This document shows, piece by piece, positions 9,254 through 17,940 of a stretch of 64,000 nt of DNA. Position numbers and translations under genes: made by a program. The stretch is from JAGVSV01 sp040766135. Its GTDB lineage: Bacteria; Bacillota; Clostridia; Christensenellales; Aristaeellaceae. Below the pieces are notes generated by a model, which was given only the letters and a program-made list of their open reading frames with translations, had not been told where the DNA came from and did not search any database. The first letter of the stretch is position 1. Every line of letters begins with the position of its first letter. The stretch covers positions 19,950 through 83,949 of the forward strand of contig JAXGRA010000010.1 in NCBI GenBank assembly GCA_040766135.1, in the 5' to 3' direction.

Positions 9254-9390
9254 TTATTATGCGGTTATTGCTAACCTTTTTGCTTTTAAGCAAAAGTTGC
9301 GGGGAAAGCGGTAAATGACTAAGCTTTTTTGAGTGTGTTATAAGGGTTGTAGAAAATATTGTCGCAACACTGGATTCTTATATCGGTTGT

Positions 9391-9399
9391 TGATATAAT
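9391..9399 (+). promoter_or_regulatory. Extended -10 promoter for the decarboxylase membrane genes
   Basis: TG-A-TATAAT at 9391-9399 is an extended -10 element about 90 bases before the first start at 9491. The -35 region is weak. Confidence 0.5.
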
Positions 9400-9490
9400 G
9401 CCATGCGTTGACGAGATTTGCTGTCAACGACCATAGAAAATACAAGGCTTGCGGCTATGGATGCACGCCTGGCAGAAAGGGGAAAGGATT

Positions 9491-9616
9491 ATGCCGTTTG
9501 GAGAGGGTATCAAGGTTGCGCTGTTTATAATCGCGTTGGTGTTTGCGATGCTGACGGCCGTTTTTGCACTAATCAAGCTGGCTTCGGCTGCGATCATGCG
9601 GTTAACAAAGAAGTAA
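9491..9616 (+). CDS. OadG-like gamma subunit of a sodium-pumping decarboxylase (41 aa)
   Basis: A short gene: ATG 9491, stop TAA 9614-9616, behind AGGGGAAAGG. The 41-residue peptide has an amphipathic start (MPFGEGIKV), one strongly hydrophobic helix (about residues 9-35) and a basic end (MRLTKK). This matches minimal gamma subunits of Na+-translocating decarboxylases, which anchor the carboxyltransferase to OadB and help assembly. Support is mainly context: it precedes a mini-OadB and full OadB on the same strand. A longer overlapping reading frame (9418-9672) has no recognisable content. No proline/alanine linker or zinc-binding tail is present, so it is shorter than classical OadG. Confidence 0.65.
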   Translation: MPFGEGIKVALFIIALVFAMLTAVFALIKLASAAIMRLTKK

Positions 9617-9653
9617 AAGAGGGCCTGACGGAGGCTATGAGCGGGGAAGGAAC

Positions 9654-9878
9654 ATGCTTGGAAACATATTAAAGACCGTACGGGATGTGCTGTTGTCTGC
9701 CTTCACTCCCCCGCAAGCTTCATCTATCGGCATCATTGGGGGCGCGGACGGCCCTACCGCCATCTATGTGACCCATACGCTGTCACCGTATGTACTGTCC
9801 GCCGTGGCCATTGCGGCCTATCTGTTCCTGCGGAATGCGAAAAATAAAAATGGCGCGATGAACGCCGTGAAAGGGTAA
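9654..9878 (+). CDS. Mini-OadB: 74-residue protein with the OadB ion-site signature
   Basis: A 74-residue protein with a hydrophobic N-terminal helix, then SIGIIGGADGPTAIYVT and an Ala-rich hydrophobic stretch. That block is almost the same as SIGIVGGADGPTAIYLT of the full OadB encoded 4 bases downstream (its residues about 131-160). In OadB this segment carries the Asp of the sodium path (Asp203 region of the Klebsiella protein). The rest of OadB is absent, so this is either a truncated internal duplicate kept as an accessory subunit or a remnant. Upstream is the OadG-like gene. AAGGAAC before the ATG is a weak ribosome site. Function unknown. Confidence 0.7.
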   Translation: MLGNILKTVRDVLLSAFTPPQASSIGIIGGADGPTAIYVTHTLSPYVLSAVAIAAYLFLRNAKNKNGAMNAVKG

Positions 9879-9882
9879 GAAC

Positions 9883-10998
9883 ATGTTTGGAGATGCATTA
9901 AAAACCATTCTGGCAGATTCCGGGTTTGCAGCGCTGACCTGGCAGCATATACTGATGATCGGGATATCCTTTGTGCTGATCTATCTGGCCATCGGCAAAA
10001 AGTTTGAGCCGCTGCTGCTGTTGCCCATTGCCTTTGGCATGCTGCTGGCCAACCTGCCCGTCACCGGATTGATGGATGAAGGCGGCCTGCTGTACTACCT
10101 GTATCAGGGCGTTAAGTTGGGCATCTATCCCTCGCTGATTTTCCTAGGCATTGGCGCCATGACGGACTTTGGGCCGTTGATTGCGCGCCCGAGCAGCTTG
10201 TTCATGGGCGCCGGTGCACAGCTGGGCATCGCCATTGCCTTTTTGGTTGCGCTGCTGCTTGGTTTTACCCCCAAGGAAGCGGCATCCATCGGCATTGTGG
10301 GTGGCGCGGACGGCCCCACCGCCATCTATCTGACCGCCAAGCTGGCCCCGCATATTCTGCCCGCCATTGCCATCGCGGCCTATTCCTACATGGCGTTGAT
10401 TCCCATGATTCAGCCGCCGATTATGCGCCTGTTGACCACGCAAAAACAGCGGGAAATCAAGATGGAGCAGATGCGCGAAGTGTCCAAGCTGGAAAAAATC
10501 TGCTTCCCGATCATCGTTACGGTGTTCTGCGTGCTGCTGCTGCCCTCGGTAGCGCCGCTGATTGGTATGCTGATGCTGGGCAACCTGTTTAAGGAGTCCG
10601 GCGTGGCCGACCGTTTGTCCAAGACCGCGCAAAACGAACTGATCAACATTGTTACTATTTTCCTGGGTGTCACCGTAGGTGCCACCGCCAAGGCCGAAAC
10701 GTTTTTGGATATCAAAACGCTGTCCATCGTTTTCCTGGGCCTGACTGCGTTTATGTTCAGCACCGTGGGCGGCTTGCTGCTGGGCCGGCTGATGTGCTGG
10801 CTGTCCGGCGGCAAGATCAACCCGCTGATCGGCTCGGCCGGTGTATCCGCCGTGCCCATGGCCGCGCGCGTATCGCAGATTGAAGGCCAGAAAGCCAACC
10901 CCGGCAACTACCTGCTGATGTACGCCATGGGGCCCAACGTGGCCGGCGTAATCGGCTCGGCAGTCGCGGCCGGTGTGCTGCTGTCGCTGTTTGGCTAA
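9883..10998 (+). CDS. oadB: Sodium-translocating decarboxylase beta subunit (OadB family)
   Basis: A 371-residue multi-helix membrane protein of the OadB/GcdB/MmdB family. It couples decarboxylation of a carboxybiotin-carried group to export of Na+. Seen: about nine hydrophobic helices, GIGAMTDFGPLIA, the ion-site block IVGGADGPTAIYLT (Asp near residue 142), and the second Asn/Gly-rich site GSAGVSAVPMAARV with YAMGPNVAGVIGSA at the C-terminus. The length is normal. No carboxyltransferase or biotin carrier gene is nearby, so whether the complex works on oxaloacetate, methylmalonyl-CoA or glutaconyl-CoA cannot be told. The glutamate mutase operon 32 kb away is at best weak metabolic context. 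Confidence 0.9.
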   Translation: MFGDALKTILADSGFAALTWQHILMIGISFVLIYLAIGKKFEPLLLLPIAFGMLLANLPVTGLMDEGGLLYYLYQGVKLGIYPSLIFLGIGAMTDFGPLIARPSSLFMGAGAQLGIAIAFLVALLLGFTPKEAASIGIVGGADGPTAIYLTAKLAPHILPAIAIAAYSYMALIPMIQPPIMRLLTTQKQREIKMEQMREVSKLEKICFPIIVTVFCVLLLPSVAPLIGMLMLGNLFKESGVADRLSKTAQNELINIVTIFLGVTVGATAKAETFLDIKTLSIVFLGLTAFMFSTVGGLLLGRLMCWLSGGKINPLIGSAGVSAVPMAARVSQIEGQKANPGNYLLMYAMGPNVAGVIGSAVAAGVLLSLFG

Positions 10999-11002
10999 GC
11001 GC

Positions 11003-11030
11003 TTTACATCCCCGCCGCATTTGATATAAT
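11003..11030 (+). promoter_or_regulatory. ileS: Promoter of the ileS T-box transcript
   Basis: TTTACA (11003-11008), 16 bases, TATAAT (11025-11030), with TG one base before the -10. It sits immediately upstream of the T-box leader. Confidence 0.75.
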
Positions 11031-11035
11031 GATTG

Positions 11036-11251
11036 CGCGTTGAAGGGGACGGGCAGGGATAGGTCGCCGGAAGCGAGCCGGGGAGGGTGCAAGCCCGGCA
11101 GGAAACCGCCCATGCCGGATCACCCCGGAGCATCAAGGGTAATGCCTTGCGGTTGCCCGCCGTTATCGGGTTGAAGCGGGCAGGATATCCTGCCAAACCG
11201 GGTGGTACCGCGGATTTTTCTTCCGTCCCTGTAACAGGGGACGGTTTTTTA
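11036..11251 (+). ncRNA. T-box riboswitch leader upstream of ileS
   Basis: The untranslated leader carries the conserved T-box sequence GGGTGGTACCGCGG (11200-11213), a preceding stem III (GCAGGATATCCTGC, 11180-11193), a long structured stem I region (about 11040-11130), and a terminator: CCGTCCC / GGGACGG at 11223-11244 with TTTTTT after it. T-boxes bind uncharged tRNA and let transcription continue. An isoleucine specifier (ATC) is expected; candidates are at 11119-11121 and 11165-11167, and I could not fold the leader to choose. It lies directly before isoleucyl-tRNA synthetase. Confidence 0.93.
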
Positions 11252-11264
11252 GTATGGAGGGCAT

Positions 11265-14200
11265 ATGTATCAAAAAGTAACCACCGATATGGATTTCTTA
11301 GGGCGGGAGAAGCAGGTTGCCGCGTTCTGGAAAGAGCACGGCATCATGGAAAAAAGCTTCCGCCACCGCGATGGGTGCGAGCGGTTTACGTTCTATGACG
11401 GGCCGCCCACTGCCAACGGCAAGCCGCACATCGGCCACATCATCACGCGCGCGATGAAGGATTTGATCCCGCGCTATCACACCATGAAGGGCAAAAATGT
11501 ACTGCGCATCGCAGGCTGGGATACGCACGGCCTGCCGGTGGAGCTGGAGGTCGAAAAGCAGCTGGGCTTGGACGGCAAGCCGGCTATTGAAGCCTATGGC
11601 ATCGAGCCGTTTATCCAGCAGTGCAAAAAAAGCGTGTGGAAATACCTGAAGGAATGGCAGGACATGTCCGAGCGCGTGGCCTACTGGCTGGACATGGAGA
11701 ACCCCTATGTCACCTACCACGATGAGTACATCGAAAGCGTATGGTGGAGCCTGAAGCAGATCGCCGAGCGCAACCTGCTGTACAAGGGCCACAAGGTGGT
11801 GCCTTACTGCCCGCGCTGCGGCACCGCGCTGTCCTCACACGAGGTTGCGCAGGGATATAAAGAAGTCAGCGATGAGTCGGCCTATGTGCGCTTCAAGGTA
11901 AGCGATCAGGACAATACCTATATCCTGGCCTGGACGACCACGCCGTGGACGCTGCCCTCCAACGTGGCGCTGTGCGTCAACGCCAAGGAGGACTATGTGT
12001 GGTTCACGCTGCGCGGGGATACCTGCGTGATGGCCAAGGCGCTGCTGGACAGCGTGCTGCCGCCCGAGGACGTGGCTGAATTGCAGATCGTCAGGGAAGT
12101 AAAGGGCAGCGAGCTGGTGGGCATGGAATATGAACCGCTGTACAACCACGCCCATCCCAAGGAAAAGGCCTGGTATGTGGTCAGCGACCCGTATGTCACG
12201 CTGACGGACGGCACCGGCATTGTGCACATTGCCCCGGCCTTTGGTGAGGACGACGCCCGCATCGGGCGCGAGCACGGCCTGCCCTTTGTGCAGCTGGTGG
12301 ATACGCAGGGTCAGTTTGTAGCGGGCACGCCCTGGGCGGGTGTGTTTGTTAAGGATGCCGATGCGCCTATTTTAACCGACCTGCACGAGCGCGGCCTGCT
12401 GCTGCGCAAGGCGGAGTTTTTGCACAACTATCCGCACTGCTGGCGGTGCGACACGCCGCTGATGTACTATGCGCGCGGCGGGTGGTTCATCCGCATGACA
12501 GCGGTAAAGGACGAGTTGGTCCAAAACAACCGCTCCATCAACTGGTACCCTGAAAACGTCAAAGAAGGCCGCATGGGCAACTTTGTCGAAAACGTGATCG
12601 ACTGGGCGCTGTCGCGTGAACGATACTGGGGCACGCCGCTGCCGGTGTGGCTCTGCGAGGATGGCCACATGCACGTCATCGGCAGCCGCCAGGAGCTGGC
12701 CGACATGGCCACCCAGCCGCTGGATTTGCCCGAGCTGCACCGCCCGTGGATTGACCGTGTGGTTATCCGCTGCCCGGAGTGTGGCAAGGACATGCACCGC
12801 ACGCCCGAGGTCATCGACTGCTGGTATGACTCCGGCGCGATGCCGTTTGCGCAGTGGCACTATCCCTTTGAAAACAAAGAGAGCTTTGACGCCACCTTCC
12901 CTGCGGATTTCATCAGCGAGGCTGTAGACCAGACGCGCGGGTGGTTCTATTCGCTGCTGGCGATCTCTACTTTGGTGTTCCGTCAGTCCAGCTACAAAAA
13001 CTGCCTGGTGTTAGGCCACGTGCAGGACAAGGATGGCCGCAAGATGTCCAAGCACCTGGGCAACGTGGTAGACCCGTGGAGCGTGCTCAACAAGCAGGGT
13101 GCCGACGCCGTGCGTTGGTATTTCTACACCGCCGGTGCGCCCTGGCTGCCCAGCCGGTTCTATGACGAGGCCGTCAGCGAGGGCCAGCGCAAGTTCATGA
13201 GCACGCTGTGGAACACCTATGCGTTCTATATCCTGTATGCGGATATCGATGGCTTTGTGCCCGCCAACCATCCGCTGGACAGCGTGCAGCTGACGCTGAT
13301 GGACAAGTGGATACTAAGCCGCCTGAACAGCGTCATCAAGGAAGTGGATGAGGGCCTGTCCCATTACCGCATCCCCGAATCCGCCAACGCCATTGAAGGC
13401 CTGGTAGATGATTTAAGCAACTGGTACGTGCGTCGTGGCCGCAGCCGCTTCTGGGCGCAGGGCATGGCGGGGGATAAGGAAGCAGCTTTTGCCACGCTGG
13501 CGCATGTGCTGACCAGCATCACCAAGTTGATTGCCCCGTTTGTCCCCTATATGTCCGAAGCCATGTACCAGAACATCGTGCGCTCGGTTGATCAGGACGC
13601 GCCGGAATCTGTGCACCTGTGTGATTTCCCGGTGGCGGACGAAGCGCGCATTGACGCTGACATGGAGCGCCAGATGGGCGAGCTATTGAAGGTGGTGCAG
13701 CTGGGCCGCGCCTGCCGCAACCTGGCCAGCATGAAGGTGCGCCAACCTGCCGCTGCGTTGTATGTGCGCGGGGCTGCCTTTGATGAGCCGTATGCCGAGC
13801 TGGCGCGCGATGAGCTTAATGTGAAGCAGGTTGTCTTTACTCAGGATGCCAATGCCTTTGTGGGCTATGCGCTCAAGCCGCAGCTCAAGACGTTGGGGCC
13901 GCGCTATGGCAAGCTGCTGGGCAAGGTGTCTGCACACTTAAGGGACATGGACGGCGCCGCAGCCGTGGCCGCGTTTGACCGCGGTGAAACGATCGCCTTT
14001 GACGTGGAGGGCACGCAGGTGGTGCTCAGCCGGGACGATGTGCTGGTGGAGACCACCCAGAAGCCCGGCCTGGCCTCGCTGGAGGAAAACGGCGTCACCG
14101 TGGCGCTGGATACCGTATTAACGCCGGAACTCATCAACGAAGGCTTTGCGCGCGAGGTCATCAGCAAACTGCAGACCATGCGCAAGGATGCAGGCTTTGA

Positions 14201-14393
14201 AGTGGTCGACCGCATCCAGGTATGGGTGCAGGCTGGGGCAACCCTGCGCGATGCGCTCAACGAGCACTTGCCGCTGGTCACTTCCGTGGTATTGGCGCAG
14301 AAACTGTCGTTTGAGCAAGCTCCTGCTGATGCCTACACCCAGGATTGGGACATCAACGGCGAGGCTGCTATGCTGGCAGTGCGTAAGGTATAA
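11265..14393 (+). CDS. ileS: Isoleucyl-tRNA synthetase (type 2-like)
   Basis: A 1042-residue class I synthetase charging tRNA-Ile in the cytoplasm. Seen: HIGH box in ANGKPHIGHI (about residue 57), the GWDTHGLPVELEVEK segment, the CP1 editing domain with the TTTPWTLPSN block, KMSKH at about 593-597, and an anticodon-binding C-terminal half. The length near 1040 and the THGLPVE-E variant fit the type 2 (eukaryote-like) IleRS class rather than the about 930-residue type 1; type 2 enzymes are generally less sensitive to mupirocin. The HIGH motif is canonical. ATG 11265 has GGAGG upstream, directly after the T-box terminator, so expression should depend on tRNA-Ile charging. Confidence 0.95.
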   Translation: MYQKVTTDMDFLGREKQVAAFWKEHGIMEKSFRHRDGCERFTFYDGPPTANGKPHIGHIITRAMKDLIPRYHTMKGKNVLRIAGWDTHGLPVELEVEKQLGLDGKPAIEAYGIEPFIQQCKKSVWKYLKEWQDMSERVAYWLDMENPYVTYHDEYIESVWWSLKQIAERNLLYKGHKVVPYCPRCGTALSSHEVAQGYKEVSDESAYVRFKVSDQDNTYILAWTTTPWTLPSNVALCVNAKEDYVWFTLRGDTCVMAKALLDSVLPPEDVAELQIVREVKGSELVGMEYEPLYNHAHPKEKAWYVVSDPYVTLTDGTGIVHIAPAFGEDDARIGREHGLPFVQLVDTQGQFVAGTPWAGVFVKDADAPILTDLHERGLLLRKAEFLHNYPHCWRCDTPLMYYARGGWFIRMTAVKDELVQNNRSINWYPENVKEGRMGNFVENVIDWALSRERYWGTPLPVWLCEDGHMHVIGSRQELADMATQPLDLPELHRPWIDRVVIRCPECGKDMHRTPEVIDCWYDSGAMPFAQWHYPFENKESFDATFPADFISEAVDQTRGWFYSLLAISTLVFRQSSYKNCLVLGHVQDKDGRKMSKHLGNVVDPWSVLNKQGADAVRWYFYTAGAPWLPSRFYDEAVSEGQRKFMSTLWNTYAFYILYADIDGFVPANHPLDSVQLTLMDKWILSRLNSVIKEVDEGLSHYRIPESANAIEGLVDDLSNWYVRRGRSRFWAQGMAGDKEAAFATLAHVLTSITKLIAPFVPYMSEAMYQNIVRSVDQDAPESVHLCDFPVADEARIDADMERQMGELLKVVQLGRACRNLASMKVRQPAAALYVRGAAFDEPYAELARDELNVKQVVFTQDANAFVGYALKPQLKTLGPRYGKLLGKVSAHLRDMDGAAAVAAFDRGETIAFDVEGTQVVLSRDDVLVETTQKPGLASLEENGVTVALDTVLTPELINEGFAREVISKLQTMRKDAGFEVVDRIQVWVQAGATLRDALNEHLPLVTSVVLAQKLSFEQAPADAYTQDWDINGEAAMLAVRKV

Positions 14394-14410
14394 TCTCAAA
14401 CATCATAAAA

Positions 14411-14442
14411 AGGCACCGCATGCAGTTTCGCGTGCGGTGCCT
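14411..14442 (-). terminator. Terminator of the minus-strand secreted protein gene
   Basis: A 12-bp stem (14411-14422 with 14431-14442). The T-run lies on the minus strand (AAAAA at 14407-14411 on the plus strand). It separates ileS from the convergent gene and may also slow ileS transcription. Confidence 0.8.
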
Positions 14443-14458
14443 ATGTGTATGGGTACGT

Positions 14459-15445
14459 TTACTTGTTCGGCGTTTCGGGCAGTACGGTCAGGATGGGATC
14501 CATCAGGCGCAGCATATGCTCGCGCAGGGCCTTATTATCGGGGTTGTTTTCATAGAAACGGCGGAACTCGCGCGTGCCGGTGGGGAAACGGAAGTAGTTG
14601 ACTACGTTTCGGATAAACATCAGCACATTGGCATCGCCGCCCAGATCGTTGGTGATGCTGAACGGGCGGCCAAAGGCGAACTTGGTGGGCAGCATCTGAT
14701 ATTCTTTGACAGGGGTATCGTTAGGGATTTGTACGTCGGCATAGGAGTTAAAGAATGTAAGGAACTCGCTGACCGGCTCGGTGCTGCCGCCCTTGCCGTC
14801 ATAGTAGTTGTGGTAGGTGACGGTGACCATATCACCGGCCACATCCACATAGACTTCGCCAATCACATACATGTTGCTGGCGGCTAGCTCAAATGTCTGT
14901 CGGCCCTGGATGGTCAGATCGATGGGAGTGAACATGTACCACAGGTCGGTAAGCTCCGGCGTTACATCGCGGAAATGCGGCCCAAAGGAGCTGACGGTGT
15001 TGTGATAGTAGTAGGTGTTGATGTAATGGTTGTAGGTGATGACGTTTTCCTTGGTGATTACCAGTTTCTGGGCGATGTACAGGTTTTTGCGGTAGCCATT
15101 GGCCGAGCGAATCTTGTAGATGTAGGTGTTGAGGTCGCCGTTTTTGACCAGCGCCTTGTACACCTTGGCCTTAAAGGATACCGGGTCGGGGCTGACCGGC
15201 AGCACCAGGTTGACGGTTTCCAGCACCTTGCGGTCGGCCTGGTCGTAGATTTCGATGGTCAGGTTGACTTCGTGCGGGCTGGTGTTAACCAGCGAAAACG
15301 CTTCGATTTCCTGGGTGATGTCGGTGAAGGTAAAGTCCTTGGCCTGGGTGATTTTGAGCGTGTCTTTTACCGGGGCGGCGGATGCCAGGGGAACCAATCC
15401 CACCAGCAGCGTCAGGGCCAGCACGGTGCTCAACAGTCTTTTCAT
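14459..15445 (-). CDS. Secreted protein of unknown function
   Basis: A 328-residue protein with a clear signal peptide (MKRLLSTVLALTLLVG ... ASA-A, about residues 1-23). I do not recognise the family. The mature part looks beta-rich, with regular alternation (for example VNLTIEIYDQADRKVL) in the first 130 residues as in immunoglobulin-like folds. A tyrosine/histidine-rich stretch (NHYINTYYYHNTV) follows, then a second beta-rich part and a helical, charged C-terminus. No catalytic motif or anchoring signal is evident. It is a single gene with its own terminator at 14411-14442. Extracellular or cell-surface location is the only firm inference. Confidence 0.7.
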   Translation of the reverse strand: MKRLLSTVLALTLLVGLVPLASAAPVKDTLKITQAKDFTFTDITQEIEAFSLVNTSPHEVNLTIEIYDQADRKVLETVNLVLPVSPDPVSFKAKVYKALVKNGDLNTYIYKIRSANGYRKNLYIAQKLVITKENVITYNHYINTYYYHNTVSSFGPHFRDVTPELTDLWYMFTPIDLTIQGRQTFELAASNMYVIGEVYVDVAGDMVTVTYHNYYDGKGGSTEPVSEFLTFFNSYADVQIPNDTPVKEYQMLPTKFAFGRPFSITNDLGGDANVLMFIRNVVNYFRFPTGTREFRRFYENNPDNKALREHMLRLMDPILTVLPETPNK

Positions 15446-15545
15446 CTTGAAACCTCATTTCATAGTCATTTCCGGAAGATGTGCTTCCAATCATATAACG
15501 CAGGAGGCTGCGCTTTTCTTGCATAACAATGTGAGAATAGTGCGG

Positions 15546-16457
15546 TCAGCCCTGCGCCTTTTTGCGGCGCGTCAGCGTACCCGGCGGCAGCTGCACCAGC
15601 TGTGCCAGCGTAATGGCTAAAAACATCAGCGCGCTGCCTATTATCTCTCGAATTGTGGGGATTTGGTGCAGGATTAACATGCCGGAAAGCAGTGCGAATA
15701 CCGATTCCAGGCTCATAATCAGCGAGGCTACCGCTGGGCTGGTGCTGCGCTGGCCTACAATTTGCAGCGTATAGGCCACCCCGCTGGACATAATGCCCAC
15801 ATACAATAGCGGTGCCCACGCAGACAAAATGCTGTGAATATCAGGCTGTTCAAGCAAAAACATTCCCGCTAACGCCAGTATGCCCGCAAACAAAAATTGC
15901 AGGCAGCTTAATTTCACCCCGTCCACCTGCGGCGAAAAATGGTCTACCAACAGGATGTGCACTGCAAAAATTACGGAACAGCCGATCAAGTACAGGTCAG
16001 GCACCGTGATGGTAAAGTGCTCGGTGACGCTTAATAAATACATGCCTACCAAGGCCAGCAGCACGCAACCCCACAGCGGCGGTGGCACACGCTTGCCGCG
16101 CAGCAACCCCAGCAGCGGCACAATCAAAATATATATGGTGGTTAAAAAACCGGCCTTGCCTGCGGATACATGCACCAGCGCCATCTGTTGCAGGGTGGCG
16201 GCCATAAACAGCACCGTCCCGCACAGGATGCCACCTTTGATTAGCGTGCGTGCGTTGCCGGGTGTCGGTGCATGCTGGGGGTTTAGGCGGCTTCGAACAA
16301 AAATGACCGGCAGCAGCGCCAGCACGCCCAGCAGCGAGCGCAGCGCCTGGAATGTTAAGGGGCCGATATGCGCCATGCCCATGCTTTGCGCCACAAACGC
16401 ACTGCCCCAAATCATCGCGCCCAACAGCAGCATCATGCTGCCCGACCACTTTTTCAT
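15546..16457 (-). CDS. DMT-family permease (EamA domains)
   Basis: A 303-residue inner-membrane protein with about ten hydrophobic helices in two repeated halves, the drug/metabolite transporter pattern. The first half has GAMIWGSAFVAQ and PLTFQALRSLLGVLAL; the second half contains the typical SLIMSLESVFALLSGML segment. Members export or exchange small metabolites, amino acids or nucleotides; the substrate is unknown. The start at ATG 16457 is preceded by GAGGAGGG. It stands alone between a secreted protein gene and the parAB group, which is divergent. Confidence 0.9.
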   Translation of the reverse strand: MKKWSGSMMLLLGAMIWGSAFVAQSMGMAHIGPLTFQALRSLLGVLALLPVIFVRSRLNPQHAPTPGNARTLIKGGILCGTVLFMAATLQQMALVHVSAGKAGFLTTIYILIVPLLGLLRGKRVPPPLWGCVLLALVGMYLLSVTEHFTITVPDLYLIGCSVIFAVHILLVDHFSPQVDGVKLSCLQFLFAGILALAGMFLLEQPDIHSILSAWAPLLYVGIMSSGVAYTLQIVGQRSTSPAVASLIMSLESVFALLSGMLILHQIPTIREIIGSALMFLAITLAQLVQLPPGTLTRRKKAQG

Positions 16458-16659
16458 GTGCCCTCCTCAATTTTACCAGGATTTGCCCCTGTTTGCGCAT
16501 GCTACTGCAACGCACCCCAAGGCGTCAAGCCAGAGAATATATCAGGTGTTTGCTTCTGCACTTTTGCAACAGCAAGTGCATTCATGAACGAGTGAAACGC
16601 TGGTAAAAACGTCCCCTATGTGCTATCGTACTTATGCAAGACAGACGCGGAGGGAACGG

Positions 16660-17142
16660 ATGGTTACGGCAGAGCGCACGGCTGACATGCTGCGGCCCTG
16701 GCTGGGCTCGGACTTTGTTGCCTGCCATCCGGAGGTTATCCGTCAGGCTGCCATGCGCTTAAATGCCTTTGGCTTCAACCGCGATGATCTGTCCCGTGTG
16801 CAGCAGGATGTGGACAGTATGCTGTTTATGGCGGTGCGCAATGCCACGTCGGGGCGCATGGTGCTGCGCATGGACACGGATGACCTGATTCGCGTGCGGG
16901 TCAGTGATTTTTCTGTGATGGCGGATGAACTGATGTATTTGCTGCTGGAGGATTTGCCGCGCGACCAGCGCACGCTGGATGCAATCCGCGCGTACTCGCT
17001 GCGCACCAGCAGCCTGTCCAGCTTAAAGGCGCTGTATTTGCTGTTTCCTCATGCACAAACGGAGGAGGAGCTGCACACCCTGCGCCGGGTCATCAAAACC
17101 TGCCACCCGCCTTTCCGCTGGCGGCAGTGGTTGAACCCCTGA
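16660..17142 (+). CDS. Unknown protein encoded before parA
   Basis: A 160-residue soluble protein I do not recognise. The start at ATG 16660 is chosen for GGAGGGAAC just upstream; a longer frame from 16618 has no site. The sequence is helical, acidic and basic mixed, with motifs VRLNAFGF-like in the first third, RVSDFSVMADELMYLLLEDL in the middle and a Pro/Trp-rich end (CHPPFRWRQW). There is no transmembrane segment or known catalytic motif. It ends 27 bases before the parA start and is likely co-transcribed with parA-parB, suggesting a link to chromosome segregation or cell-cycle work, which is inference from position. Confidence 0.65.
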   Translation: MVTAERTADMLRPWLGSDFVACHPEVIRQAAMRLNAFGFNRDDLSRVQQDVDSMLFMAVRNATSGRMVLRMDTDDLIRVRVSDFSVMADELMYLLLEDLPRDQRTLDAIRAYSLRTSSLSSLKALYLLFPHAQTEEELHTLRRVIKTCHPPFRWRQWLNP

Positions 17143-17169
17143 TCTATGGTTAAGGAGGATTTTGCACAC

Positions 17170-17928
17170 GTGGGCAAAATAATCGCGGTAGCCAACCAGA
17201 AAGGCGGCGTGGGCAAGACCACAACGGCCGTCAATTTGGCGGCGTGTTTAGCTGAACAGGGCAAAAGTGTATTGCTGTGTGATCTGGATCCGCAGGGCAA
17301 CGCCACCAGCGGGCTGGGCGTGCACGCTGGCAAAATGACCACTTATGAAGTGATGCTGGGCAGCGTGCCGTTACCGAACGCGGTGGTGGAAACCGGCTGC
17401 AAGGGGTTGCATTTGCTGCCCGCAGATATTCGTCTGGCCGCTGCCGATGTGGAACTGGTGGAGGTGGCTCGCCGCGAGTACCGCTTTGCCGATGCGCTGG
17501 CGGGACATGTGGCGGCGTATGACTATGTATTGGTGGATTGCCCGCCCTCTTTGGGCTTGCTGACCATCAACGCGCTGACGGCGGCCCACAGCGTGCTGGT
17601 ACCCATCCAAAGCGAGTATTATGCGCTGGAGGGCGTGACGGCGCTGATGAACACAATCTCGCGCATCCAGCACTCGTTTAACAAAAGCTTGCAGCTGGAG
17701 GGCGTGGTGCTTACCATGTTTGACGGCCGCACCAACCTGTCGCTGCAGGTAGCAGCTGAGGTAAAAAGATATTTTAAGTCCCGTATCTTTACCACCATTA
17801 TCCCGCGCAATGTGCGCTTAGGCGAGGCGCCCAGCCATGGGCAGCCCATCCACCAGTATGATGCCCGCAGCGTGGGGGCCGAAGCCTACCGGCAGTTGGC
17901 CAAGGAATTGATACGGCGCAACGCATAA
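17170..17928 (+). CDS. parA: Chromosome partitioning ATPase ParA/Soj
   Basis: A 252-residue ParA/MinD-type ATPase with deviant Walker A KGGVGKTT near the N-terminus, the CDLDPQGN switch segment, Walker B-like VLVDCPPSLG and the typical MFDGRTNLS region. It binds the nucleoid and, with ParB, moves origin regions and tunes DnaA. GTG 17170 is preferred because TAAGGAGGA ends 11 bases upstream and the protein then begins GKIIAVANQKGG as in Soj; an ATG at 17146 in frame would place the ribosome site inside the gene. parB follows 12 bases downstream. Confidence 0.93.
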   Translation: MGKIIAVANQKGGVGKTTTAVNLAACLAEQGKSVLLCDLDPQGNATSGLGVHAGKMTTYEVMLGSVPLPNAVVETGCKGLHLLPADIRLAAADVELVEVARREYRFADALAGHVAAYDYVLVDCPPSLGLLTINALTAAHSVLVPIQSEYYALEGVTALMNTISRIQHSFNKSLQLEGVVLTMFDGRTNLSLQVAAEVKRYFKSRIFTTIIPRNVRLGEAPSHGQPIHQYDARSVGAEAYRQLAKELIRRNA

Positions 17929-17940
17929 GGAAAAGGAAAC

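Noticed and set aside
5700..9300. Integrative element carrying the AT-rich island
   Set aside because: Composition differs, but no integrase, flanking repeat or tRNA attachment site was seen, so only acquisition by an unknown route can be proposed.
9418..9672. An 84-codon frame overlapping the decarboxylase region
   Set aside because: It has no hydrophobic or family signal and overlaps the better-supported 41-residue OadG-like gene in another frame.
17160..17180. CACGTG-centred palindrome over the parA start, resembling a parS site
   Set aside because: The flanks (GCA and GGC beside CACGTG) do not match the conserved TTT/AAA of parS, so only the six central bases agree.
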